In this document: one piece after another, positions 57,409 through 64,000 of the stretch
How the letters are laid out: each line of letters starts with the position of its first letter
Numbering within the stretch: position 1 is the first letter of the stretch
From: JAWVFK01 sp033856175
Lineage (GTDB): Bacteria; Actinomycetota; Thermoleophilia; Solirubrobacterales; 70-9
NCBI GenBank assembly: GCA_033856175.1
Contig: JAWVFK010000031.1
Span: 1 to 64,000 of the forward strand
Direction of reading: 5' to 3'
DNA length: 64,000 bases
Made by a program: the position numbers and the translations under genes
Notes under the pieces: generated by a model
The model's database searches: none
What the model saw: only the letters and a program-made list of their open reading frames with translations
Told to the model about the DNA's origin: nothing

Positions 57409-58830
57409 TCAGCGGCGGTAGTGAGTCTTGGCGTAGGCGAGGGTCTTGCCCGCGTTGAGAACGCCCCAGCCGAGCTCGCTCGACCATTCGCCGTTGGCCT
57501 GCTCCTTGACGATCGTCAGGACCGTGCGGGCGCTGAGGCGGGGGCGGAAGCCGCGCAGGACGGCGACGGCGCCGGCGACCTGGGGCGTCGCCATGCTCGT
57601 TCCCTGGAGGTAGGCCCAGCGCTCCTGGCCGCGGAAGGTCGTCCGCGGCGGCGATGACTTCTGGCAGGGAAGGATCGGCAGCACGGCCGCGTTCTCGATC
57701 GCGGTGCAGTTGGCGGGGAAGGTCGAGAAGATTCCGGGCAGGCTCGACGTCGAGAACCCGTAGGCCGCGAGCGAGATGCCCGTGCCATAGCCGGTCGCGG
57801 CGTTGTTGCCGTTGTAATAGGCGCCGGTGACGACGAGGCCCTTGCCGGAGCGCAGGGTCTGACCCGTGCCGTCGGGTTGCAGGTACTTCGCCGGATAGCC
57901 CTGGTCGGTGTCGTGGCTGTTGACGGCGGCGGCGACCATGACGACGCCATGGGACCAGGCGTAGTCGATCGCGTTCTTGACCACGGGGTCGGTGCCGCCA
58001 TTGCCGAAGCTCATGTTGATCACCTTGGCGCCGCGCTTGGTCGCGTCGAGGATCGATGCCGCGATCGTGCCGTCGTCGAGGCTGCCGTCGCTCGAGGCCT
58101 TCTCGACGATCAGCGGGCAGCGGTAGGCGGCGCCGGTCATCCCGTAGCCGTTGTCGCCGCTGGCGCAGGCGAGGCCGGCGACGTGGGTCCCGTGGCCGTA
58201 CTCGTCGCTCTTGGCGCCGCCGCTTCCAACCTGGTTGACGGCGGCGACGATCCTGCCGCTGAGGTCGGCATGCGTGCCGTCGATGCCGGTGTCGATCACT
58301 GCCAGCGGCGCGTGCTCACCGTGGCCGTAGCCCCAGGCGCGGCGGAAGCCCTCGCGGATCAGGTTCCACTGGCGGACTTCGTTGGGCGATGTCGAGTCCT
58401 CGGAGGCGAGGCCGGGATCGTTGGGCGAGTAGAGCACCCGCCGCGAGTACTCGGGTCGGACGGCCGTCACCCCGGGCTGGCTCTCGAGCAGGGCCTGCAG
58501 GCCGGCGAGGGCCTGCCCGGCGCTTGGATCGACGGTCGCCGCGCCGAGCTCCGGAATCGAGCGGGTCGCCGTCAGGCCGGTCCGCCGCAGCACCGCGGCG
58601 ATCCGGTTGCGGGCGCGGCGCTTGCCGGCGGCGCTCGAGGGATCGTTGACGCCGCCGTCGCCGACCTTGCCCGGCGGCGCGACCATGACGACGAGGCGGC
58701 CGGTCGGCTCGACCGGTGGACCTCCCCCAGCGGCGGCGCGAGCGGCGCCGGCAGCGCCGGCGAACGCGACGAGCGCCGCCAGCAGGGCTGTCGCGCCCGT
58801 AAGTCTCGATGCCCTGCGCCTGTTGCCCAT
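57409..58830 (-). CDS. Secreted subtilisin-family serine protease (S8)
   Basis: The precursor has a signal peptide (ALLAALVAFAGAAGAARA), an inhibitor-I9-like propeptide region (LVVMVAPPG to TAVRPEYSRRV) and the catalytic domain. The triad is visible as Asp in AVIDTGIDGTHADL, His in GHGTHVAGLA and Ser in GTSMATPQVAG; the oxyanion Asn is in AAAVNSHD. No C-terminal anchor follows. The ATG at 58830 has GGGGA upstream; ATG 58842, preceded by AGAGAG and closer to a TACAGT box, is the alternative. Confidence 0.92.
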   Translation of the reverse strand: MGNRRRASRLTGATALLAALVAFAGAAGAARAAAGGGPPVEPTGRLVVMVAPPGKVGDGGVNDPSSAAGKRRARNRIAAVLRRTGLTATRSIPELGAATVDPSAGQALAGLQALLESQPGVTAVRPEYSRRVLYSPNDPGLASEDSTSPNEVRQWNLIREGFRRAWGYGHGEHAPLAVIDTGIDGTHADLSGRIVAAVNQVGSGGAKSDEYGHGTHVAGLACASGDNGYGMTGAAYRCPLIVEKASSDGSLDDGTIAASILDATKRGAKVINMSFGNGGTDPVVKNAIDYAWSHGVVMVAAAVNSHDTDQGYPAKYLQPDGTGQTLRSGKGLVVTGAYYNGNNAATGYGTGISLAAYGFSTSSLPGIFSTFPANCTAIENAAVLPILPCQKSSPPRTTFRGQERWAYLQGTSMATPQVAGAVAVLRGFRPRLSARTVLTIVKEQANGEWSSELGWGVLNAGKTLAYAKTHYRR

Positions 58831-58856
58831 CGATTTCCCCATCGATCTCTCTAACA

Positions 58857-58862
58857 ACTGTA
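58857..58862 (-). promoter_or_regulatory. -10 box TACAGT of the subtilase gene
   Basis: TACAGT on the minus strand lies 14 nt before ATG 58842 and 26 nt before ATG 58830. The -35 is weak. Confidence 0.4.
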
Positions 58863-58906
58863 AGGGCCCGGGGGTGCGGGCCATGCAGGCCGGCTGCGGC
58901 GGGCGC

Positions 58907-58912
58907 TAGCCT
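58907..58912 (+). promoter_or_regulatory. Leaderless -10 box (TAGCCT)
   Basis: TAGCCT is followed by 7 nt and the ATG of the transporter gene at 58920. Confidence 0.45.
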
Positions 58913-58919
58913 CGCCACG

Positions 58920-59798
58920 ATGAGCGCGTCGGTCCAGATCGGCCTGCTTGCGGCGCTGGCGACGGCGCTCAGCTCGGTCGTCGGCTTCCTCTACAAGCAC
59001 CGTGGCGCCGTCGAGTCGCCGGCGGTCGAGTGGCGGCGGCCGCTGCACAGCTCGCTCGTGCTGCTGCGCTCGCCCTGGTACGCGCTCGGCATGGCGATCG
59101 CCATGGGCTCCTGGGGGCTCCACGTCGCCGCTCTCTCGCTGGCGCCGATCTCGCTGGTCCAGTCGGTGATCGCGGGCGGCCTCGTGATGCTGACCGTCGT
59201 CGCCGACCGCCTCTTCGGCTTCCGCGTCACACGCCGCGAGTGGGTCGGCGTCGCGCTGATGGCGGCCGGCCTCGCCTTCCTCGCCGCCACGCTCTCGGAT
59301 ACCGCCGGCAGCGCCCACAACCACTTCCGGCCAGCGACGATCGCCCTCTACGTGGCCCTCGCCGGCGGCGCCGGCCTGCTCGTCGCCGTCGCCTACCGCG
59401 AGGGCCCTCGGGCGGGCGTCGCCCTGGCGGCATCGGCGGGACTGCTCTGGGGCGCCTCCGACGTCTCGATCAAGGCGCTTAGCGGCCACCTCTCCGAAGG
59501 CCTCGGCGTCCTCGGGCACCCGCTGGCCCTCGTCGTCGGCGCGGGCTCGCTGATCGGGCTTCTGGTCTCGGCGCGCAGCCTGCAGCTGGGCGACGCGGTG
59601 CCGGTGATCGCGGTCACGAGCGCTACGGCAAACGTCGTCACGATCGCCGCCGGACCGATCGTCTTCGGCGAACCGCTTCCGGGCGACACGCTCGGCGTGG
59701 CGATGCGGATCCTCGCCTTCGCCCTGGTCATCGCCGCCGCTGCGCTGACACCGGCGCCGATCCGCGCGGCGACGGCAGCGGGGGTCGAGCCGGCTTAG
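58920..59798 (+). CDS. DMT/EamA-type membrane transporter
   Basis: This 292-residue protein has about nine to ten hydrophobic segments. The layout, with a small N-terminal pair and the SLVQSVIAGGLVMLTVVADR helix, resembles drug/metabolite or NIPA-like transporters. A His/Asn-rich loop (GSAHNHFRP) separates two halves. The substrate is unknown. The gene converges on the SufT-like gene with a 19-nt gap. Confidence 0.8.
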   Translation: MSASVQIGLLAALATALSSVVGFLYKHRGAVESPAVEWRRPLHSSLVLLRSPWYALGMAIAMGSWGLHVAALSLAPISLVQSVIAGGLVMLTVVADRLFGFRVTRREWVGVALMAAGLAFLAATLSDTAGSAHNHFRPATIALYVALAGGAGLLVAVAYREGPRAGVALAASAGLLWGASDVSIKALSGHLSEGLGVLGHPLALVVGAGSLIGLLVSARSLQLGDAVPVIAVTSATANVVTIAAGPIVFGEPLPGDTLGVAMRILAFALVIAAAALTPAPIRAATAAGVEPA

Positions 59799-59817
59799 AG
59801 GAGCGCTGCGGTCGGGC

Positions 59818-60156
59818 TCAGAAGCCGAGGGCGAACTTGGCGTCCTCGGACATCATCTCCGGGGTCCAGGGAGGATCGAAGACGAGCTTTGGGAAGACGT
59901 TGGTGACGCCGTCGAGGTCGCCGACGAACTCCTTCATCTGCTCGGTGACCTGGGGGCCGATCGGGCAACCGGGGGTCGTCAGCGTGAAGGTCACGTAGAC
60001 GTCGCCCTCGTTCTCGATCTCGACGTCGTAGACGAGCCCGAGCTCGATGAAGTCGAGCCCGAGCTCAGGGTCGATCACCTCGGTGAGGGCCTCGCGGACC
60101 TCCTCCTCGCTGACCGCCGTCGCGCCATTGCTCGCCTCGGCTTCCATGCTTGCCAT
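59818..60156 (-). CDS. MIP18/DUF59 Fe-S assembly factor (SufT/PaaD-like)
   Basis: This 112-residue protein has VREALTEVIDPELGLDFIELGLVYDV near the start, the conserved cysteine C64 in TTPGCPIGPQV, and LVFDPPWTPEMMSEDAK at the end. DUF59 proteins of this type help deliver Fe-S clusters and often sit in suf operons; here it is about 20 kb away from them. ATG 60156 is favoured by a GACAGT box 7 nt upstream; ATG 60147 is an alternative. Confidence 0.9.
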   Translation of the reverse strand: MASMEAEASNGATAVSEEEVREALTEVIDPELGLDFIELGLVYDVEIENEGDVYVTFTLTTPGCPIGPQVTEQMKEFVGDLDGVTNVFPKLVFDPPWTPEMMSEDAKFALGF

Positions 60157-60160
60157 GGTA

Positions 60161-60169
60161 GAGACTGTC
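60161..60169. promoter_or_regulatory. Overlapping divergent -10 boxes (fxsA / DUF59)
   Basis: Only 16 nt separate the two start codons. On the plus strand GAGACT (60161-60166) lies 6 nt before the fxsA ATG. On the minus strand GACAGT (60169-60164) lies 7 nt before the DUF59 ATG. Neither hexamer starts with T, so both are imperfect, but there is no room for other signals. Confidence 0.4.
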
Positions 60170-60172
60170 GCC

Positions 60173-60721
60173 ATGGTCCTACTCGTCCTGCTCTTCATCG
60201 CCCTGCCGATCGCCGAGCTCTACGTGATCGTCAAGGTCGGCTCGCTGATCGGCATCCTGCCGACGATCGCCCTGCTGCTGCTCGACAGCTTCCTCGGCGC
60301 GGCGCTGCTGCGCCACCAGGGCCGCGCCGCCTGGCGGCGCTTCCGCGAGGCGCTCGCCGAGCAACGCGTGCCGGCCAAGGAGGTCTTCGACGGCGCGATG
60401 GTCATCCTCGGCGGTGCCTTCCTGCTGACGCCGGGATTCATCACCGACGTATTCGGCCTGCTGCTGCTCCTGCCGCCCAGCCGGGCGGCGATCCGACGCG
60501 GCGTCACCCGCACCGCTGCCAACCGGGCGGCGTTCGGGCCGCGCCTGATCTTCTGGGGCGCCGGCCAGGCACGCCAGCGCTACGGGGGCCAGCAGCCGCG
60601 GTCCGGCGCTGGTGCGCCCGGGCATGGCCAGGGCGCCGGCGACGACAGCATCGAGGGCAGCGGCTGGGAGGTCGGCGACGAGCCGGCCCGAGGCGACGAG
60701 CCGCCTGCTCTGCCGCGGTGA
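60173..60721 (+). CDS. fxsA: FxsA family membrane protein
   Basis: This 182-residue protein has the FxsA domain: MVLLVLLFIALPIAELYVIV, GILPTIALLLLDSFLGAALL, VFDGAMVILGGAFLLTPGFITD and FGLLLLLPPSRAAIR, about four helices. The C-terminal ~60 residues are a Gly/Gln/Asp-rich cytoplasmic tail. In E. coli FxsA relieves exclusion of phage T7 by F plasmids; the general role is unclear. The following gene overlaps by 4 nt. Confidence 0.92.
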   Translation: MVLLVLLFIALPIAELYVIVKVGSLIGILPTIALLLLDSFLGAALLRHQGRAAWRRFREALAEQRVPAKEVFDGAMVILGGAFLLTPGFITDVFGLLLLLPPSRAAIRRGVTRTAANRAAFGPRLIFWGAGQARQRYGGQQPRSGAGAPGHGQGAGDDSIEGSGWEVGDEPARGDEPPALPR

Positions 60722-61194
60722 GCGAGGCCGCGATCGATCCCGCGAGCGAGGCCGCCCGTGCCGGCGCCGGCACGCTGGCGCTCGAGCGTCCCGCCGGCGA
60801 CCCGCCCACCGACCCGCCGGCCTTCGTGATCTCCGAGGAGCCCGATTGGAACCGGGTCGAGCTCGTTCGCCGGCTCGGCTGCGTGCTCGTCGACGGCACC
60901 CTGCTCAGTCTCATCGCTGCCCGCCCGCGCGGCGCCGCGGGCCACGGCGATGAGGTTCTGAGCGCGGTCCTCGTCGACCGCGACGGTGAGCCGGCTGCTC
61001 TCGGCGAGGTCCGGTTGACGACCGAGTACGACCCCGAAGGCGCGCCGCGCCGGATCGGCGTCGAGCTCTTCCAGGCCGACGAGACTCTGCCGGCGTTGCG
61101 CGGCGCCGGCACGTTCGCCGAGATCGGGATCTTCGACTTCTTCCTCGAGAGCATCGCCGGCTTCTGCCGCTACGAGATCGTCAGGCCCGGCTGA
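60718..61194 (+). CDS. Hypothetical soluble protein (158 aa)
   Basis: I do not recognise this protein. It has an acidic/Ala-rich start and then a mixed alpha/beta domain (EPDWNRVELVRRLGCVLVDG, EYDPEGAPRRIGVELFQ, FDFFLESIAGFCRYEI). No signal or membrane segment is present. Its GTG start overlaps fxsA by 4 nt and its stop overlaps the HAD gene start (TGATG), so it is the middle gene of a three-gene operon. Confidence 0.75.
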   Translation: MSEAAIDPASEAARAGAGTLALERPAGDPPTDPPAFVISEEPDWNRVELVRRLGCVLVDGTLLSLIAARPRGAAGHGDEVLSAVLVDRDGEPAALGEVRLTTEYDPEGAPRRIGVELFQADETLPALRGAGTFAEIGIFDFFLESIAGFCRYEIVRPG

Positions 61195-61835
61195 TGCCAA
61201 TCCGCGCCGTGATCTCCGACTTCGGCGGCGTCCTGACCTCGCCGCTGATCGAGTCCTTCGCCGCGGTCCAGGACAGGACCGGCATCGGCATGGAGGCGCT
61301 CGGCGCCGCGATGCAGGCCGCGGCCGAGGAAACCGGCCAGCACCCGCTCTTCGAGCTCGAGAAGGGCCGGCTGAGCGAGGCCGAGTTCCTCGACGACCTG
61401 GCGCGGCGGCTGGAGGACGAGCTCGGCCACCGGCCCGAGCTCCACCGCTTCAGCGAGATCTACTTCGAGGCGCTGGAGCCGAACCCGCCGATGATCGAGC
61501 TGATGCGCGACCTCGGCGCTCGCGGCCTGCGGATGGCGATGCTGACCAACAACGTCCGCGAGTGGGAGCCGCTATGGCGCTCGATGCTGCCCGTCGACGA
61601 GATCTTCGAGCTGGTCGTCGACTCGGCCTTCGTCGAGATGAGAAAGCCGGAGCCGGAGATCTACGAGCTGACGCTGGAGCGCCTCGGCGACGGCATCGCC
61701 GCCGCCGACTGCGTCTTCGTCGACGACGTCGAGGTCAACTGCGACGCCGCCCGCGAGCTCGGCATGACCGCGGTCCATTACCGCGACCCCAACCAAGCGA
61801 TCGCCGAGATAAACGCCGCTACGGGCGGCGCTTAG
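61194..61835 (+). CDS. HAD-superfamily hydrolase (subfamily IA)
   Basis: This 213-residue protein has motif I as ISDFGGVLTSP (nucleophile Asp, with Gly in place of the second Asp, as in DxGGV-type members), motif II in MLTNNVREW, the Lys of motif III in EMRKPEPEIYELTLERL and motif IV in CVFVDDVEVNCDAA. It resembles the epoxide-hydrolase N-terminal phosphatase / ACAD10-like group. The substrate is unknown. It ends overlapping the convergent gene by 4 nt. Confidence 0.9.
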   Translation: MPIRAVISDFGGVLTSPLIESFAAVQDRTGIGMEALGAAMQAAAEETGQHPLFELEKGRLSEAEFLDDLARRLEDELGHRPELHRFSEIYFEALEPNPPMIELMRDLGARGLRMAMLTNNVREWEPLWRSMLPVDEIFELVVDSAFVEMRKPEPEIYELTLERLGDGIAAADCVFVDDVEVNCDAARELGMTAVHYRDPNQAIAEINAATGGA

Positions 61836-62287
61836 TTATCTGAACCGGCGCGGTCCCAGATGTAGAGCTCGACCGCCTCGGTCGCCAGCTCCACGAGCCG
61901 CGGCGGTGAGAGCCATTCCAGCACCGTCTCGAGCGCCCGTTCCTCGGTGACGCCGGCGTCGACGGCCTCCTCGCCGCGGAAGCCGGCGGCCAGCTTCAAC
62001 GCCTCGCGCCGGTTCTCGCCGAGAGCGACGAACGAGGCCATGAGGAAGTCGCGATTGGGAACCGGGTGGCCGCCCTCCATCGAGCCGTGCCAGGCGGCGA
62101 GCATCGAGATGTCGTGCTCGTCGAGCTCGGAGATCGCCTTGGCGTAGTGCCCCTCGAGCTCATCGTCGGGAATCTCGTCCACCCAGGCCCTGACGGCCTC
62201 GCCGAGCAGCTGGCGGCGCGCCTCGCGGCCGACGGAGTCGGCGATCGCGCGGATTGCGTCTGCTGGGTCAACGAAACAGAGTGCCAT
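61832..62287 (-). CDS. Hypothetical acidic helical protein (151 aa)
   Basis: I do not recognise this protein. It is acidic and predicted helical (ALCFVDPADAIRAIADSVGR, LEGHYAKAISELDEHDISML, ALETVLEWLSPPRLVELATE). It has no signal or membrane segment. The start ATG has GGGGAAAG 5 nt upstream, a decent ribosome site. It may be a clade-specific conserved protein. Confidence 0.7.
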   Translation of the reverse strand: MALCFVDPADAIRAIADSVGREARRQLLGEAVRAWVDEIPDDELEGHYAKAISELDEHDISMLAAWHGSMEGGHPVPNRDFLMASFVALGENRREALKLAAGFRGEEAVDAGVTEERALETVLEWLSPPRLVELATEAVELYIWDRAGSDN

Positions 62288-62427
62288 GGACTTTCCCCGT
62301 GGTGGATTGGCGGAATGGCAAACATAGGGTTGGCGTCAGACGGCAAAGCCGGCCTGCAAGCCGCTGTGCACGGGGTCCCTGAGGCGGCAATTTCCCCTCC
62401 GCCGCGCCTGCGGCCAAGATAGGAGCG
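62288..62427. other. Divergent intergenic region (140 nt)
   Basis: It separates the 151-residue gene from the AddB-like gene. I see a ribosome site on the minus side. On the plus side CAAGAT (62415-62420) lies 7 nt before the ATG and could be a leaderless -10. I found no convincing -35 or hairpin. Confidence 0.4.
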
Positions 62428-64000
62428 ATGCCTCTGAAGCTGATCGTCGGGCCGCCCAACTCCGGGCGTGCCGGCCTGCTGCTGGACTCGCTCGCCACAC
62501 GGCTGGGAGAAAGCCCCGTGCTCGTCGTCCCCACGCTCGACGACGCCTACCGCTTCGAGCAGGATCTCCACAACCGTGCCCAGGCCCCTGTCCTCGGCGC
62601 CTCGATCACCGTCTTCCGCGGTCTCTTTGTCGAGGTCGCCCGCGCCTGCGGCGCCGAGCACGCCTCGCCGCTCAGCGAGGCGCAGCGGCTGTGGGCGGTT
62701 CGCGCGGCGATCAGGCGAGCGCGACCGCGCCGGCTGGGCCGCAGCGCCGCCCGCCCGGGCTTCGCGATCGCCCTCGCCGAGCTGATCGACGACGTCGGCG
62801 GCGCCGGACTGGACGCGCTCAGCGTCGCCGGCAACGCCACGGCGGCCGCCGACGGGCACCTGTCCGAGATCGCCCGCCTTCACGCCGCCTACGCGGAGAC
62901 CGCGGCGGAGCTCGGCCGCTGCGACGAGCACGCGATCGCTCGCGAGGCCACCGCTGCGCTGCGGCGCGACCCGGCCCGCTGGGGCGCCCGGCCGGTCTTC
63001 GTCTACGGCTTCGACGACCTCAGCGTCGCCCAGCTCGAGCTCGTCGCCGCGCTCGCCGAGGCCGCCGAGGTCACGGCGACGGTCACCTACGAGGACCGGG
63101 CGGCGCTCTCGGCACGGGCCAGCCTGCGCCAGGAGCTCGTCGACCGCGGCGGCGAGATCATCGAGAGCACGACCAGCGGCGAGTTCACCCGCAGCCCGGC
63201 GCTGCGGCACCTCGAGCGCAGCTTCCTCGAGCCGGAGGCCGGCGCCGTCGAGCCCGACGACGGCCTCGTCTGGCTCGAGGCGGCGGGCGAGCGGGGCCAG
63301 GCCGAGCAGATCGGCCAGGAGATCGTCGCCCTGCTCGATCAGGGGGTCGAGCCGGATCGGATCGCCGTCGCCCTCCGCGACCTCGACCGCTACGGCCTGC
63401 TCTACCGATCGGTGCTCGGCGCCGTCGGCATCCCGCTGGCGATCGAGGCGCGGATCCCGCTGGGCGCGACGGCGACCGGCCGCTGCCTGCTGGCGCTGCT
63501 GCAGGCGCGCTTCGGGACCCGGACGGCCGAGGACGTGCTCGCCTTCGCCCGCACGCCGGGACGGATGGCCCCCGGCGACGCCGACTGGCTCGAGCGCTCG
63601 ATCCGCCGCCAGCGGCTGCGCAGCGCCCAGGAGGTCGTCGACGCCGCCGCCGCCAGCGGCAAGCGCCTCCACGGCTTCGACGCCCTCGACGAGGCGCAGC
63701 GGCCGGCCGAGCTGCTGCGCGCCGCCGCCCGCCTCGCCAAGCGGATCGCCGAGTACCCGCTGCTGCGCCAGGCGGCCGAGCCTGACCCCGAGCGCCGGCT
63801 GGAGCTGCGAGCCGGCGCGATCGCCGCCGAGGCCCTGGCCGAGCTCGCCGAGGTCGGCCGTGGCCAGGACGCCGCGAGCGAAGCGATCGCGGCGCTCGAG
63901 CAGTTGCGGGTGCCGCTCTCCGAGGGACCGCCCGACGGCCGCGTCCGGGTGACGAGCCCGTACCGCGTCCGCGCCGCCTTCGTCAGCCATCTCTTCGTCG
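62428..64000 (+). CDS. AddB-like nuclease/helicase subunit, N-terminal part
   Basis: The frame is open from the ATG to the right edge (524 codons visible). The start LKLIVGPPNSGRAGLLLDSL is a nucleotide-loop-like segment in which the Walker Lys is Arg. Later VFVYGFDDLSVAQLELVAALA, ERGQAEQIGQEIVALLDQG and IAVALRDLDRYGLLYRSVLGAVGIPLAIE follow the UvrD-like inactive helicase half of AddB/RexB proteins. The Fe-S-bound PD-(D/E)XK nuclease domain would be downstream of the window. The partner addA is not visible. Confidence 0.8.
   Translation, partial: MPLKLIVGPPNSGRAGLLLDSLATRLGESPVLVVPTLDDAYRFEQDLHNRAQAPVLGASITVFRGLFVEVARACGAEHASPLSEAQRLWAVRAAIRRARPRRLGRSAARPGFAIALAELIDDVGGAGLDALSVAGNATAAADGHLSEIARLHAAYAETAAELGRCDEHAIAREATAALRRDPARWGARPVFVYGFDDLSVAQLELVAALAEAAEVTATVTYEDRAALSARASLRQELVDRGGEIIESTTSGEFTRSPALRHLERSFLEPEAGAVEPDDGLVWLEAAGERGQAEQIGQEIVALLDQGVEPDRIAVALRDLDRYGLLYRSVLGAVGIPLAIEARIPLGATATGRCLLALLQARFGTRTAEDVLAFARTPGRMAPGDADWLERSIRRQRLRSAQEVVDAAAASGKRLHGFDALDEAQRPAELLRAAARLAKRIAEYPLLRQAAEPDPERRLELRAGAIAAEALAELAEVGRGQDAASEAIAALEQLRVPLSEGPPDGRVRVTSPYRVRAAFVSHLFV

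Noticed and set aside
61996..63990. 664-codon minus-strand frame opposite the AddB-like gene
   Set aside because: No recognisable motif. The plus strand has a continuous AddB-like frame starting at 62428 that runs to the window edge.

Overview
The window reads as chromosomal DNA from a very GC-rich, gene-dense actinobacterium. Four things point that way: the codon bias, the frequent GTG/TTG starts with GTGA/TGATG stop-start overlaps, many genes whose -10 box sits 6-9 nt before the start codon (leaderless transcription), and the CysO/CysM/Mec/MoeZ cysteine pathway. Together with the SUF system, a WS/DGAT acyltransferase and many secreted beta-propeller proteins, I would guess the class Thermoleophilia (Solirubrobacterales-like). 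That placement is inference. I saw no tRNA, rRNA, IS element, prophage or CRISPR array, and every gap between genes is shorter than 300 bases.

Left part (1-23 kb), mostly housekeeping: a partial HU gene, pmbA-tldD, a roadblock-type protein, a CDF metal transporter, rdgB and rph on the minus strand; an orphan Flp-type pilin; a GT4 glycosyltransferase; a large coiled-coil protein ending in a helix-hairpin-helix domain; a histone-deacetylase-like amidohydrolase divergent from nadB; a secreted esterase; a zinc-knuckle protein with a structured upstream region; hyuAB; an alpha/beta hydrolase; DUF1802; a secreted penicillin-acylase homologue; and a degenerate gluzincin-like protein.

Centre (23.5-40.6 kb), a sulfur region. 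cysM-mec is transcribed leftward and moeZ-cysO also leftward, with a three-gene amino-acid ABC transporter between them. This gives a full protein-thiocarboxylate cysteine route: MoeZ loads sulfur on CysO, CysM makes the CysO-cysteine adduct, and Mec releases cysteine. The transporter's binding protein looks circularly permuted: the second half of the usual SBP fold precedes the first half behind one lipoprotein signal. A nearly identical 15-bp element (14/15) lies at the promoters of both cysM and moeZ. Next come htpX, an Fe-S-type Rrf2 regulator and a SUF system split in two (sufC-sufS-sufU and Rieske-sufB-sufD) by LemA/DUF2207 and an ApbE/ferric-reductase-like cluster.

Right part (40.6-64 kb): a Vgb-type propeller protein; a membrane protein with two cupredoxin-like proteins and a CADD/TenA-like protein; a thioredoxin-fold protein without its cysteines; ispH; a 2361-residue membrane-anchored surface protein sandwiched between two ECF-type sigma factors on the same strand; a WS/DGAT enzyme; a subtilase; a DMT transporter; a SufT/MIP18-like factor divergent from fxsA; a HAD hydrolase; and the start of an AddB-like nuclease/helicase subunit running off the window.
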